Notes under the pieces: model-generated
Told to the model about the DNA's origin: nothing
The model's input: the letters and a program-made list of their open reading frames with translations, nothing else
Database searches by the model: none
Shown: piece after piece, positions 1 through 9,637 of the stretch
How positions within the stretch are numbered: position 1 is the first letter of the stretch
Layout of the letters: each line of letters opens with the position of its first letter
Program-made: the position numbers and the translations under genes
Source: an uncultured beta proteobacterium
GTDB taxonomy: Bacteria; Pseudomonadota; Gammaproteobacteria; Burkholderiales; SG8-41
Length of the DNA: 64,000 bases
Reading direction: 5' to 3'
Assembly (NCBI GenBank): GCA_903905655.1
Contig: CAIVHG010000056.1
Location: forward strand, 1-64,000

Positions 1-1
1 C

Positions 2-1405
2 GGACTGGTGGGCGGCGGCTACTACCTGCGGCCGCGCTTCGAACAGGATGCGCCGCTGATCAAGCTCACGCCGGACACCGACGCACTGGGCCTGGGCTCC
101 ATCGAAATCGCCGCCAGCGACAAGGGCGCTGGATTGAAGTCCGTCACCGCGACGCTCTCCGCAGGCGGCACCGATTACACGCTGGCTTCAGAACAGTTCG
201 CGCAGGCGGTGGCCGAGAAGAAGATCAGCGTCGCTCTGGCGTCGAAGCTCTCCGGCATCAAGGAAGGCCCCGCGGTCCTGCGCGTCAGCGCGCGGGACGC
301 CTCGCTGTGGCACTTCTTCCACGGCAACGAGACCGTGCTGCAGAAGAACCTCACCATCGACCTGACACCGCCGACCATCGAGCTCATCGCCGATGACCGC
401 TACGTCAACTTCGGCGGCGTCGGCGTGATCGTCTACAAGCCGTCCGCGGATACCGCGACGAGCGGCGTCAAGATCGGCGATTATTTCTTCCCGGGCTACC
501 CGGGGCAGATCAAGGATCACCCGGATCACTACATCGCGCTGTTTGCCCATGCCTATAACGTGGCGCCCGAGGTGAAAGCGCACCTCGTCGCCACCGACAA
601 GGCCGGCAACACCAAGGAGACGGCGCTGGTCTACGAGCTCAAGAACGTCAAATACAAGAAGAGCACCATCCCGCTGTCCGATCCCTTTCTGGAGAAGATC
701 ACGCCCCTGTTGAGCGATGCCGCCGCACGCCAGGGCACGCCGAAAGAAATCTTTGTCCGCATCAACAAAGGGCTCAGGAAGGTGAACGAGGACAAGATCA
801 AGGAAGTCACCTCGAAAGACAGCCCGACGATCCTCTGGAAGGGCGCGTTCAGTCAACTGAGCAACTCCAAAGTCGAAGCCAACTTCGCAGACGAGCGCAC
901 CTATACCTACAACAACGAACCGGTCGACACCGCATTTCACCTCGGCTACGACCTGTCGGTCACCAAGAATTACCCGGTAGAAGCCGCCAACAGCGGCAAG
1001 GTGGCATTCACTGGCGACCTGGGCATCTACGGCAATGCCGTCATCCTCGATCACGGCCTGGGACTCTACACACTATATGGACACCTGAGCGCCATCGACG
1101 TCAAGGCTGGCGATTCGGTCACGCAGCGGCAGATTCTCGGCAAGACCGGCGAGACCGGACTGGCCGCAGGCGATCACTTGCACTTCGGCGTCTATCTGAA
1201 CGGCGTCGCAGTGCTGCCGGTGGAATGGTGGGACCCGAAGTGGATCACCGACAACATCGAGCCCAAGCTCGCAGGCCAGACCGGCGAAGCGATCGCCGAA
1301 TCGCAACAGCACGTGAAACCGTCGCGCAAAGCGGCGAAGGGCAAAGCGGTAGCAAAAGCTACCGGAAAGGCGACGCGCACAGCAGTGCGCAAGCGTCGTC
1401 GCTAA
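2..1405 (+). CDS. M23 family metallopeptidase (LytM-type), 5' end probably truncated by window start
   Basis: ORF open to window edge; C-terminal LytM motifs FHLGYD and GDHLHFG; Lys/Arg-rich tail. Confidence 0.85.
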   Translation, partial: GLVGGGYYLRPRFEQDAPLIKLTPDTDALGLGSIEIAASDKGAGLKSVTATLSAGGTDYTLASEQFAQAVAEKKISVALASKLSGIKEGPAVLRVSARDASLWHFFHGNETVLQKNLTIDLTPPTIELIADDRYVNFGGVGVIVYKPSADTATSGVKIGDYFFPGYPGQIKDHPDHYIALFAHAYNVAPEVKAHLVATDKAGNTKETALVYELKNVKYKKSTIPLSDPFLEKITPLLSDAAARQGTPKEIFVRINKGLRKVNEDKIKEVTSKDSPTILWKGAFSQLSNSKVEANFADERTYTYNNEPVDTAFHLGYDLSVTKNYPVEAANSGKVAFTGDLGIYGNAVILDHGLGLYTLYGHLSAIDVKAGDSVTQRQILGKTGETGLAAGDHLHFGVYLNGVAVLPVEWWDPKWITDNIEPKLAGQTGEAIAESQQHVKPSRKAAKGKAVAKATGKATRTAVRKRRR

Positions 1406-1435
1406 TCCTGGCGCTCAGCATCTGAGGATCGCGCG

Positions 1436-1458
1436 CAGCGCGCTGTTTCAGCGCGCTG
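1436..1458. terminator. Hairpin between convergent genes (cagcgcgctg-ttt-cagcgcgctg)
   Basis: 10-bp perfect stem, 3-nt loop, at the junction of convergent CDSs ending at 1405 and 1448. Confidence 0.5.
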
Positions 1459-2974
1459 CTGCAGGCTGCGCGTTCGTCTGCTCGGCAACCACGTTGCTGC
1501 GGTTCCACCAGCCGCCGCCGAGTGCCTGGAACAGCGCGACGGTGTCGGCATAGCGATTGGCCTGCGCCTGCACGAGTGCTAACGCCGCTTGTCGATATGA
1601 CTGCTCCGAGGTGAGCAGGGCAAAATAACTGATGTCTCCCAACTCGAGCTGCCGGCGCGCGATGGCCAGGCTCTCGGCAGAGGCGCGCTCGGAGGCAGAC
1701 GCGGCTTGCAGCGCCTCTGCATCGTACTGCAGTGCGCGCAGGGTATCGGCCACGTTCTGAAAGGCCGAGATGACCGTGCCCCGATACTGTTCGGCTGCCT
1801 GGTCGTAAGTCGCTTCCGCGGCGCGCTTGCGGGCCACCAGCGCTCCGCCCTGGAAGATCGGCTGCGTCAAGCCTGCAGCGATTCCCCAAAAACCAGTGCC
1901 CGCACTGAACAGCGAACTCAGTTGCGTCGCGATGCTGCCGCCGGTGGCAGTCAGCATGAACTGCGGCAGCAGGTTCGCAGTGGCTACACCGATCTGTGCG
2001 CTCGCCGCATGCAGCTGCGCTTCGGCGGCACGCACGTCGGGCCGCTGCTCGACGAGCTTGGAGGGCAAACTCACCGGCAGGTCGAGCGGCAGTTGCAGCG
2101 TGGACAGATCGAATTTCTCTGCCACCTCCTCGCTCGGAAAGCGCCCCGCGAGTGCGGTCAGCAAATCGCGCTGCATGGCGAGCTGCTTTTGCAGCGGCGG
2201 GAGTGTCGCCTGCGTCTGCGCGAGCAGCGCCCTCTGCACCACCACGTTCGCCTGCGCGATCGCGCCGAGTTCGAACTGCAGCTGCAGCAGTTCGAGCTGC
2301 TCGCCCTCGAGCTTGATCATGTCCTGGGTGGACGCGATCTGTCCGCGCAATGCCGCCTCCTGCACCGCAGCCGCGACCACGTTGGATGTGAGCGTCAGAT
2401 AAGTCGCCTCGAGCTGGAAGCGCTGATAGTCGACCGCGGCGCCGACGGATTCCACCAGCCGGCGGTTGCCGCCGAACACATCGGGCATGTAGAACACGTT
2501 GACCTGCGCAGTGTGCAGGTTGAACAGCGTGGAGTTGTTGTTCAATGCCGGCGACAGCGTGTTGGACGTGCTCTGGCGGTTGGGCGAGTAACCCGCAGAC
2601 ACTGCAGGAAAGAAGATGCCGCGCTGCGCGGTGAGATTTTCCTGCGCCACTCGCAGCGCAGCTTCGGCGGCGCGCACACTCGGATTGGACTTGAGGCTTT
2701 GCTCGACCAGCGTGTTCAACTGTGGCGATCGAAACAGCGTCCACCACTGGCCCGGGATGTCGAGGTCGCGCACGAAGCGCTGCGCTTCGCCGCCGGCCGT
2801 AGGCCCGGCGGCGGTCTGCGACGCCAATGGTTCAGGCGTATAGCCATTCGTCTCGGGGCTACGCGGCCGCAGGAAGTTCGGGCCCACCGCGCAACCCGCG
2901 ACACAGAATGCGAACAGCACTACCAAGCACAGGCGGCGGCGGGTATGAAAGACAAATGCGTCGTTGGTTCGCAT
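1448..2974 (-). CDS. Efflux outer membrane lipoprotein, NodT/OprM family
   Basis: Lipobox FCVAGC; TolC-like repeats (RPDVRAAEAQLHAASAQIGVA); last gene of an RND operon. Confidence 0.92.
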   Translation of the reverse strand: MRTNDAFVFHTRRRLCLVVLFAFCVAGCAVGPNFLRPRSPETNGYTPEPLASQTAAGPTAGGEAQRFVRDLDIPGQWWTLFRSPQLNTLVEQSLKSNPSVRAAEAALRVAQENLTAQRGIFFPAVSAGYSPNRQSTSNTLSPALNNNSTLFNLHTAQVNVFYMPDVFGGNRRLVESVGAAVDYQRFQLEATYLTLTSNVVAAAVQEAALRGQIASTQDMIKLEGEQLELLQLQFELGAIAQANVVVQRALLAQTQATLPPLQKQLAMQRDLLTALAGRFPSEEVAEKFDLSTLQLPLDLPVSLPSKLVEQRPDVRAAEAQLHAASAQIGVATANLLPQFMLTATGGSIATQLSSLFSAGTGFWGIAAGLTQPIFQGGALVARKRAAEATYDQAAEQYRGTVISAFQNVADTLRALQYDAEALQAASASERASAESLAIARRQLELGDISYFALLTSEQSYRQAALALVQAQANRYADTVALFQALGGGWWNRSNVVAEQTNAQPAAAR

Positions 2975-2979
2975 GGGCT

Positions 2980-5900
2980 CTATTCCCCGTTCAACGGGAG
3001 GGGCTTGCCCTCGTCGTCCATGATCGGCGCGTGCTGAGAGTACATATCGATCAGCACCGGCAGCACGATCAGGATCAGCACCGGGGCGAGCAGGATGCCG
3101 CCCACCACCACCAGCGCCAGCGGCCGTTGCACCTGCGCCCCGATGCCGGTGGAAATCGCAGCCGGCAGCAGGCCGACGCAGGCAGCGGTGCAGGTCATGA
3201 TCACGGGCCGCATCTGCACTTCGCAGGTGCGGCGGATGGCAGCAGCGCGGGTGAGCCCATCCGAGATCATGAGGTTGTAGTACGAGATCACCAGGATGCC
3301 GTCCATCGCCGCGATGCCAAACAAGGCGACGAAGCCGATCGCCGCTGATACGCTAAATGCCGTGCCGGTGATGTAAAGGGCGAACACGCCGCCGATGAGC
3401 GCCATCGGCATCACGCTCGCCGCGAGCAGCATATCTGTAAACGAAGAGAAGTCCAGATACAGGATCAGGCAGATCAACAGCAGACTCAGCGGCACCATCA
3501 CCGCAAGGCGCTGCGCCGCCTCTTCGAGGTTGCCGAACTCCCCTACCCATTCCAGATGGTAGCCGCCGGGCAGCTTGACGTTCTGCGCGACCTTCTGCTG
3601 CGCTTCCAGCACGGCGCTGCCCAGGTCGCGTCCGCGCACGCTGAACTTGATCGGGATGTAGCGCTGCTGCTGCTCGCGATAGATGAAGGATGCGCCCGAC
3701 ACCAGCCGCACGTCGGCAACCTCGGAAAGCGGGATCTGCGTGAGGCCGTTGCCCGCCGGGTTGGTAGCCGCGACCGTGATGCGCCTGATCGCATCGAGGT
3801 TTTGGCGGTACTCGGGTGCCAGGCGCACGATCATCGGAAAATTGCGATCGCTGCCGTCTTCATAAAGGTTGCCCGCCGCCTGCCCGCCGATCGCCGCCTG
3901 GATCGTCGCATTGATGTCGCCGGGCGCCAGCCCGTAGCGCGCTGCGCGCGAACGGTCGATGTCGATCCTCACAGTGGGCTGCCCCAGAGAATTCAACACC
4001 GCGAGGTCCTCGATGCCGGGCACGGTGCGCAGCGCATCCCTGATCTTGACCGCGGTGCTCTCCAGCGCCTCGAGATCGTTGCCATAAAGCTTGACCGAGT
4101 TCTCGCCCTTCACGCCCGAGGCCGCCTCCTCGACGTTGTCCTCGATGTTCTGCGAGAAGTTGAACTCGACCCCTGAGAACTGCTTCTCCAGCGCGCTGCT
4201 CACCTGCTCGGTGAGCTTTTCCTTGGTGACGCCCGCAGGCCAGGTGTTCGAAGGCGCGAGCGGCACGTAGAACTCGGCGTTGAAGAAGCCGGTGGCGTCG
4301 GTGCCGTCGTCCGGGCGCCCGTTCTGCGAGATTACCGTGACTGCTTCCGGGAAGCTCTTGATCACATTGCGCATGCGGTTGACGTAAGCATTGCTCTCCT
4401 CGAGCGAGATCGACGGCGGCATGCTCGCCCTGATCCAGAGATTGCCCTCTTCGAGCTTGGGCAGAAACTCCAGCCCCAGGCTGCGCACCGCGAGCACGGC
4501 GAGCAGCATGATGAGCCCGGCGCCGCCCAGAGTGATGATGCGGTTGCCCAGCGCGAACTCCAGCGCCGGCGTGTAGATGCGGCGCATCCAGCGCACGATG
4601 AACGTTTCAGTTTCATGCACGTGGTCTTTCAGCAGCAGCGAGCTGAGCGCCGGGGAAATCGTGAAGGTCGCGATCAGACCGCCCATGATCGCATAGGCAT
4701 AGGTGCGCGCCATCGGCCCGAAGATGTGGCCCTCGATCCCGGACATGGTGAAAAGCGGCACGAAGCCGGCGATGATGATGGCTGCCGAAAAGAAGATCGC
4801 CTTGTTGACTTCCACTCCGGCGCGGCCGATGGTGGCGAACTTCCCGTGCAGGCCGGGCAGGATGCTGCGCTCCACCAGCGAGCTGCCTCTCCTGCGTTCC
4901 TCCGGCCCCTCGGCGAGGTGGCGGAAGATGTTTTCGACCATGATCACCGTGGCGTCCACGATGAGGCCGAAATCGATGGCCCCGACCGACAGCAGGTTCG
5001 CGGACTCGCCGCGCAGGTAAATGATGGTGACGGCGAAGAACAGCGCGAACGGAATGGTGGTAGCGACGATCAGCGCGCTGCGCAGGTCACCGAGGAACAG
5101 CCACTGCACCAGGAAGATCAGGATGATGCCGGCGAGCATGTTGTGCAGCACAGTGTTCGTAGTCACGTTGATCAGGTCGGAACGATCGTAGATTCTCTGA
5201 ACGCTCACGCCCGGAGGAAGAATCCCCGAGCTGTTGACCTTCTCGATCTCTGCCTCCACGCGCTTCAGGGTCGGCAGCGTTTCCTCGCCGCGACGCATCA
5301 GCACGATGCCCTCGACGATGTCGTCGTCGGCATCCTGCCCGGCGATGCCCAGCCGCGGCCGGTTGCCCACAGCGATATTCGCCACGTCGCGCAGCAGCAC
5401 CGGCGCACCATTAACCGAAGTCAGCATGGTATTGCGCATGTCGTCCAGAGAACGGATGAGGCCGATGCCGCGCACCACCGCCGACTGCGAGCCGAAATTC
5501 ACGGTCTGCCCGCCGACGTTGATGTTGCTGTTGTTGAGCACCTGCAGCACCTGCGGCAGCGTGAGCCCGTTGTGGGTGAGCTTTTGCAGGTCGACGGTCA
5601 CGTCATAGGTCTTGCTCTTGCCGCCCCAGCCCGTCACGTCGATTACGCCCGGCACAGCCTTGAAGCGGCGCTGCAACACCCAATCCTGGAGAGTCTTGAG
5701 GTCGGTGATCGAATAGCCGGCCGGTCCCACCACGCGATAGCGGTAGATCTCGCCGATCGGGCTGATCGGAGAAATCCCCGGTTGTGCGCCGTTGGGCAGC
5801 GGCGGCAGCTGCGACAGGCGGTTGATCACCCACTGCTCAGCCTCGGCATAAGTAAAGTCATAGGTGAACTGCACCTTGACGTCCGACAGCCCGAACAGCG

Positions 5901-6153
5901 AGATCGTGCGGATGGTTTTGACGTGCGGTATGCCCGCCATCTGCACTTCAATCGGGATCGTGATGTAGCGCTCGATCTCCTCCGCCGACTGGCCGGTGCT
6001 CTGGGTGACGATGTCGACCAGCGGCGGCACCGGATCGGGATAGGCCTCGATGTTGAGCTTGATGAAGCTGCCGATGCCGGCCGCCATCAGGAAAAACAGC
6101 AGGATAACCACCAGCGCCCTCTGCTGGAGGGCGAACGTGATGATGCGGTTCAT
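2980..6153 (-). CDS. RND efflux permease, heavy-metal-efflux-like (CzcA/CusA family)
   Basis: 1057 aa; TM4 motif GAIDFGLIVDATVIMVEN typical of HME-RND; adjacent MFP and OMF genes. Confidence 0.93.
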   Translation of the reverse strand: MNRIITFALQQRALVVILLFFLMAAGIGSFIKLNIEAYPDPVPPLVDIVTQSTGQSAEEIERYITIPIEVQMAGIPHVKTIRTISLFGLSDVKVQFTYDFTYAEAEQWVINRLSQLPPLPNGAQPGISPISPIGEIYRYRVVGPAGYSITDLKTLQDWVLQRRFKAVPGVIDVTGWGGKSKTYDVTVDLQKLTHNGLTLPQVLQVLNNSNINVGGQTVNFGSQSAVVRGIGLIRSLDDMRNTMLTSVNGAPVLLRDVANIAVGNRPRLGIAGQDADDDIVEGIVLMRRGEETLPTLKRVEAEIEKVNSSGILPPGVSVQRIYDRSDLINVTTNTVLHNMLAGIILIFLVQWLFLGDLRSALIVATTIPFALFFAVTIIYLRGESANLLSVGAIDFGLIVDATVIMVENIFRHLAEGPEERRRGSSLVERSILPGLHGKFATIGRAGVEVNKAIFFSAAIIIAGFVPLFTMSGIEGHIFGPMARTYAYAIMGGLIATFTISPALSSLLLKDHVHETETFIVRWMRRIYTPALEFALGNRIITLGGAGLIMLLAVLAVRSLGLEFLPKLEEGNLWIRASMPPSISLEESNAYVNRMRNVIKSFPEAVTVISQNGRPDDGTDATGFFNAEFYVPLAPSNTWPAGVTKEKLTEQVSSALEKQFSGVEFNFSQNIEDNVEEAASGVKGENSVKLYGNDLEALESTAVKIRDALRTVPGIEDLAVLNSLGQPTVRIDIDRSRAARYGLAPGDINATIQAAIGGQAAGNLYEDGSDRNFPMIVRLAPEYRQNLDAIRRITVAATNPAGNGLTQIPLSEVADVRLVSGASFIYREQQQRYIPIKFSVRGRDLGSAVLEAQQKVAQNVKLPGGYHLEWVGEFGNLEEAAQRLAVMVPLSLLLICLILYLDFSSFTDMLLAASVMPMALIGGVFALYITGTAFSVSAAIGFVALFGIAAMDGILVISYYNLMISDGLTRAAAIRRTCEVQMRPVIMTCTAACVGLLPAAISTGIGAQVQRPLALVVVGGILLAPVLILIVLPVLIDMYSQHAPIMDDEGKPLPLNGE

Positions 6154-7436
6154 CAGTCCTGCACCTGGGTTGCGCGATCGATGAACAGCGTGCCGCCAGA
6201 GATGACCTTTTCTCCTGCGGAAACGCCGCTGCTGATCTCCACGATGCCGTTGCTGATGCGCCCGGTGCGCACCGATCGCGACACGACGGTGCCGTCATCG
6301 CGCGCCACCCACACCCGCGCCTGATCGCCTTCATAGATGAGCGCGCTCTGCGGCACTGCAGGCGCCGTCACGTCCTCGCCGGTCATGATGCTGAAGCTCG
6401 CGTACATCATCGGCTTAAGCGCGCCGTCGCGGTTATCCACCTCGGCACGCACCGGCAGCCTGCGGGTTGCGGGATCCATGGCCGGCGCGATCCACGTGAT
6501 GTGCGCCTTGAACACGCGGTCCGGATAGGCGAGCACCCGCACCTTCACCGGCTGCCCGATGCGCACCGAGGGCGCGTCGGTCTCGCGCACGTTCGCGATC
6601 AGCCACACCGTCGATGGATTGCCAATCGAGTACACCGGATTGGCTGCCCCGCCCGCTGCGCTACTGATGTTCTGCCCCACGCCCACCTGCCGCTGCACCA
6701 CGATGCCGGCGATCGGCGCCCGCACGATGGCTTCGGGATTCATCTGTTGTGCGCTGGGCGCGCTCTCGAGCGCGCTCACTTCGGACTCCGACTTGCCGAG
6801 GATGCGCAAACGGTTGCGCACGGCAGCCAGCGCAGTCTCGCCGCTGCGCAGCGTGTTCTGCGCGCTCGACAGTTCGGCCTGGCTCTGCAGCCAGTCCTTG
6901 AGCGCGCCCGACTTCGCGAGATAGAGCTCGTGCTGGCGCTTTTCGTTGTTCTGCGCGAGGGTCAGCTGCGAGCGCGCCGTGTTGAGCGTACCGATCGCAG
7001 CGACCAGATCGTTCTGCGCCTGCACCACTTCCGAGGCTTCGACCGCCATCAGCGGCGCACCCTGCGCGACGCGGTCGCCGAGCTTGGCAATGACGCGGGT
7101 GACTTTTCCTGAATACGGAGAAAAGACCGGGGTCGTCGTATCATCGTTGACCGCGATATTGCCGTCGGTGATCTGCTCGGTCCTGAAGTTCTGGCTTTGC
7201 ACGACCACGGTCTTGAGACCGTCCCACTGCTCCTTGGTCGGCCGGAAGGTGCCGGGAGCATCTTTTTGCTGTGCAGCCGCCGGCTCGCTCTTGCCGGAGA
7301 GAAAATACCTGCCCGAAGCGTAGAGCGCAATCGCAAACGCGATCACCACCGCCGCAATGATGATGATCAGCACCTGCATGCGCCGCGGCAATGCGCGCCC
7401 GTGGCTTGCGTGCGGCGACTTCAACTCTTCAGACAT
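6153..7436 (-). CDS. RND efflux periplasmic adaptor (CzcB/CusB-like membrane fusion protein)
   Basis: N-terminal TM, barrel-sandwich (VIAKLGDRVAQGAPLMAVEASEVVQAQNDL), operon position. Confidence 0.9.
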   Translation of the reverse strand: MSEELKSPHASHGRALPRRMQVLIIIIAAVVIAFAIALYASGRYFLSGKSEPAAAQQKDAPGTFRPTKEQWDGLKTVVVQSQNFRTEQITDGNIAVNDDTTTPVFSPYSGKVTRVIAKLGDRVAQGAPLMAVEASEVVQAQNDLVAAIGTLNTARSQLTLAQNNEKRQHELYLAKSGALKDWLQSQAELSSAQNTLRSGETALAAVRNRLRILGKSESEVSALESAPSAQQMNPEAIVRAPIAGIVVQRQVGVGQNISSAAGGAANPVYSIGNPSTVWLIANVRETDAPSVRIGQPVKVRVLAYPDRVFKAHITWIAPAMDPATRRLPVRAEVDNRDGALKPMMYASFSIMTGEDVTAPAVPQSALIYEGDQARVWVARDDGTVVSRSVRTGRISNGIVEISSGVSAGEKVISGGTLFIDRATQVQD

Positions 7437-7780
7437 GGTCCTTCAGCCCCCAGTTACAGATTGAACACCCTGAATGGACAGCGCACCCGCGCAGCAATCG
7501 CCCGAAATCAATCGGCGCTATCGATTCAAGCGGAGGCGACTCTACAGATGAAAGCTTGCACGGAACTTACGCACGCAATAAATAAATTATCGGTAACGCG
7601 CTGAAACTTACGTCAACCTTACGCGCCTCGTCGCGAGAGACATTGCGTGTAGTAAAAAGCAACTACGATACGAGCACGCCGATCATGCGCAACGCCTGCG
7701 CGATGCGCGCCGACGCGTTCCGCAATCGATGAGTAAAACTTGGGAGGAATCATTCCGGTGCAAACCGGAATGCAGTACGG

Positions 7781-9583
7781 TCAAAGGTCGAGTTGAAGCG
7801 CAGCCAAGCGCGCATAGAGGCCACCCTGGTTGCGCAGATCATCCGGGGTGCCGGTTTCCACGATGCGCCCTCTTTCCATCACCACGATTCGATGGACCTT
7901 TTGCACCGTGGCAAGCCGATGCGCGATGACCAGCGTCGTCCGCCCCTGCATCGCCGCACTGAGGCCTTTTTGCACGAGAATTTCAGATTCGGCATCCAGG
8001 GCGCTGGTGGCTTCATCGAGCAGCAGCAACGGTGCGCCTTTCAGGATGGCGCGTGCGATCGCGATGCGCTGCCGCTGGCCGCCGGACAGCCGGGTGCCAC
8101 GCTCGCCGAGGAACGTCTGGTAGCCATCCGGCAGGCGCTCGATGAATTCATCGACCAGGGCTGCCTTGGCCGCACGCATGACTTCCGCGTCGCTCGCCGC
8201 GGTGCGGCCGTAACGGATGTTCTCCATGGCGTTGGCCGAAAAGATCACCGGGTCCTGAGGAACGATGGCGATGGCGCCGCGCAGATCGCGCAGGCTCATT
8301 AGCCTTATGTCCTGGCCGTTGAGCCGGATGCATCCAGCGGACACTTCGTAATACCGCAGGAGCAGCTGAAACAAGCTGGTCTTGCCGGCGCCGGACGGCC
8401 CGACTAGCGCGACGCTTGCGCCGGCGGCAATGTCGATGGTGATGTCGTCCAGCGCGCGCGTTTCCGGACGCGCAGGATAGCAAAACGTCACGTGATCGAA
8501 GCTGATGGCCGCCTGCTCCGGATGGAGCAGCGCCTGCGGGCTCGTGACTTCACGGATGGCGGATTCGGCGTGCAGCAGATCCAGCAGCCGCTCCGTCGCA
8601 CCCGCTGCGCGCATGATGTCGCCCCACACTTCCGCCATGGTCCCGACGCCGCCGGCCACCAGCGCCGCGTACAGAACGAAGGATGCAAGTTGTCCTCCGG
8701 TGAGGGTGCCATCGTGCACCTGGCGCGCTCCTATCCATAACACGAAGATGATCGTTCCCATCACCGCGCTGATGATCAACGCCGTGAGCGCGGCGCGCAC
8801 CCGCGTGCGCTTGATCGCGGTATCGAAACTCGTTTCAGTGCGGTCGGCGAAGCGCCTCGTTTCCTGAAGTTCCTGCGTATAGGCCTGCACCGTCGGCATG
8901 GCGTTGAGGATTTCTCCGGCCAGCGCCGATGCGTCGGCGATGCGGTCCTGGGATTCCCGCGACAGCTTCTTGACCTTGCGGCCGATGACGAGGATCGGCA
9001 GCGTCAACAATGCCATGAGGCCCAGGTTCAGCGAAAAGAGGTAGAAGCTGGTGACCGCCAGCATGACCATGCCGCCGACGAACTGGAACGCGCTGCGCAG
9101 GCCCATCGAAATGGAACTGCCGACCACCGTCTGGATCAGCGTCGTGTCGCCGGTCAGCCGTGACAGCACTTCCCCCGTCTGCAAGGTCTCGAAGAATTGC
9201 GGCGACTGGGACAGCACGCGCGCATAGACAGCAGTGCGCAGATCCGCCGTCGCCCGCTCCCCCACCCACGACACGGTGTAGTAGCGCCCCGACACCGCAA
9301 GCGCCCAGAACCCTGCCAGTCCGAACAGCGCGATAAAGTGCCCGTTCAGACTCAATGCGCCGAGCAGGCCGCCACTGGGCTGCTCACGTCCGCCGAAGCC
9401 AAAATCGATGAGGTCGCGAAACGCCAGCGGCACCACCAGAATGGTCGCAGAGCCGAGGCACAGCAGTATGAAGGCGAGGAGTAGCCGCGCCCAATAGGGA
9501 CGCAGAAAGGGCCACAGGCCTCTCAACGCAGACAGGCGGCGCGGGCTTGCAGCTAGTATCGGGGTGTCGTTGGGCATGCGCAA
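7781..9583 (-). CDS. ABC transporter permease/ATP-binding protein (MsbA-like half transporter)
   Basis: N-terminal TMD; Walker A GPSGAGKTS, signature LSGGQRQRIAIARAI, Walker B LLLLDEATSAL. Confidence 0.93.
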   Translation of the reverse strand: MRMPNDTPILAASPRRLSALRGLWPFLRPYWARLLLAFILLCLGSATILVVPLAFRDLIDFGFGGREQPSGGLLGALSLNGHFIALFGLAGFWALAVSGRYYTVSWVGERATADLRTAVYARVLSQSPQFFETLQTGEVLSRLTGDTTLIQTVVGSSISMGLRSAFQFVGGMVMLAVTSFYLFSLNLGLMALLTLPILVIGRKVKKLSRESQDRIADASALAGEILNAMPTVQAYTQELQETRRFADRTETSFDTAIKRTRVRAALTALIISAVMGTIIFVLWIGARQVHDGTLTGGQLASFVLYAALVAGGVGTMAEVWGDIMRAAGATERLLDLLHAESAIREVTSPQALLHPEQAAISFDHVTFCYPARPETRALDDITIDIAAGASVALVGPSGAGKTSLFQLLLRYYEVSAGCIRLNGQDIRLMSLRDLRGAIAIVPQDPVIFSANAMENIRYGRTAASDAEVMRAAKAALVDEFIERLPDGYQTFLGERGTRLSGGQRQRIAIARAILKGAPLLLLDEATSALDAESEILVQKGLSAAMQGRTTLVIAHRLATVQKVHRIVVMERGRIVETGTPDDLRNQGGLYARLAALQLDL

Positions 9584-9637
9584 TTATTGTTCGTTTCACT
9601 GCTGTGCGTTCAGAAAAAGCTCAGAGACCTGAAGGTT

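Noticed and set aside
4615-6324. 569-aa plus-strand ORF antisense to the RND permease
   Set aside because: Shadow ORF with His/Asp/Arg-rich composition; no domain-like pattern.
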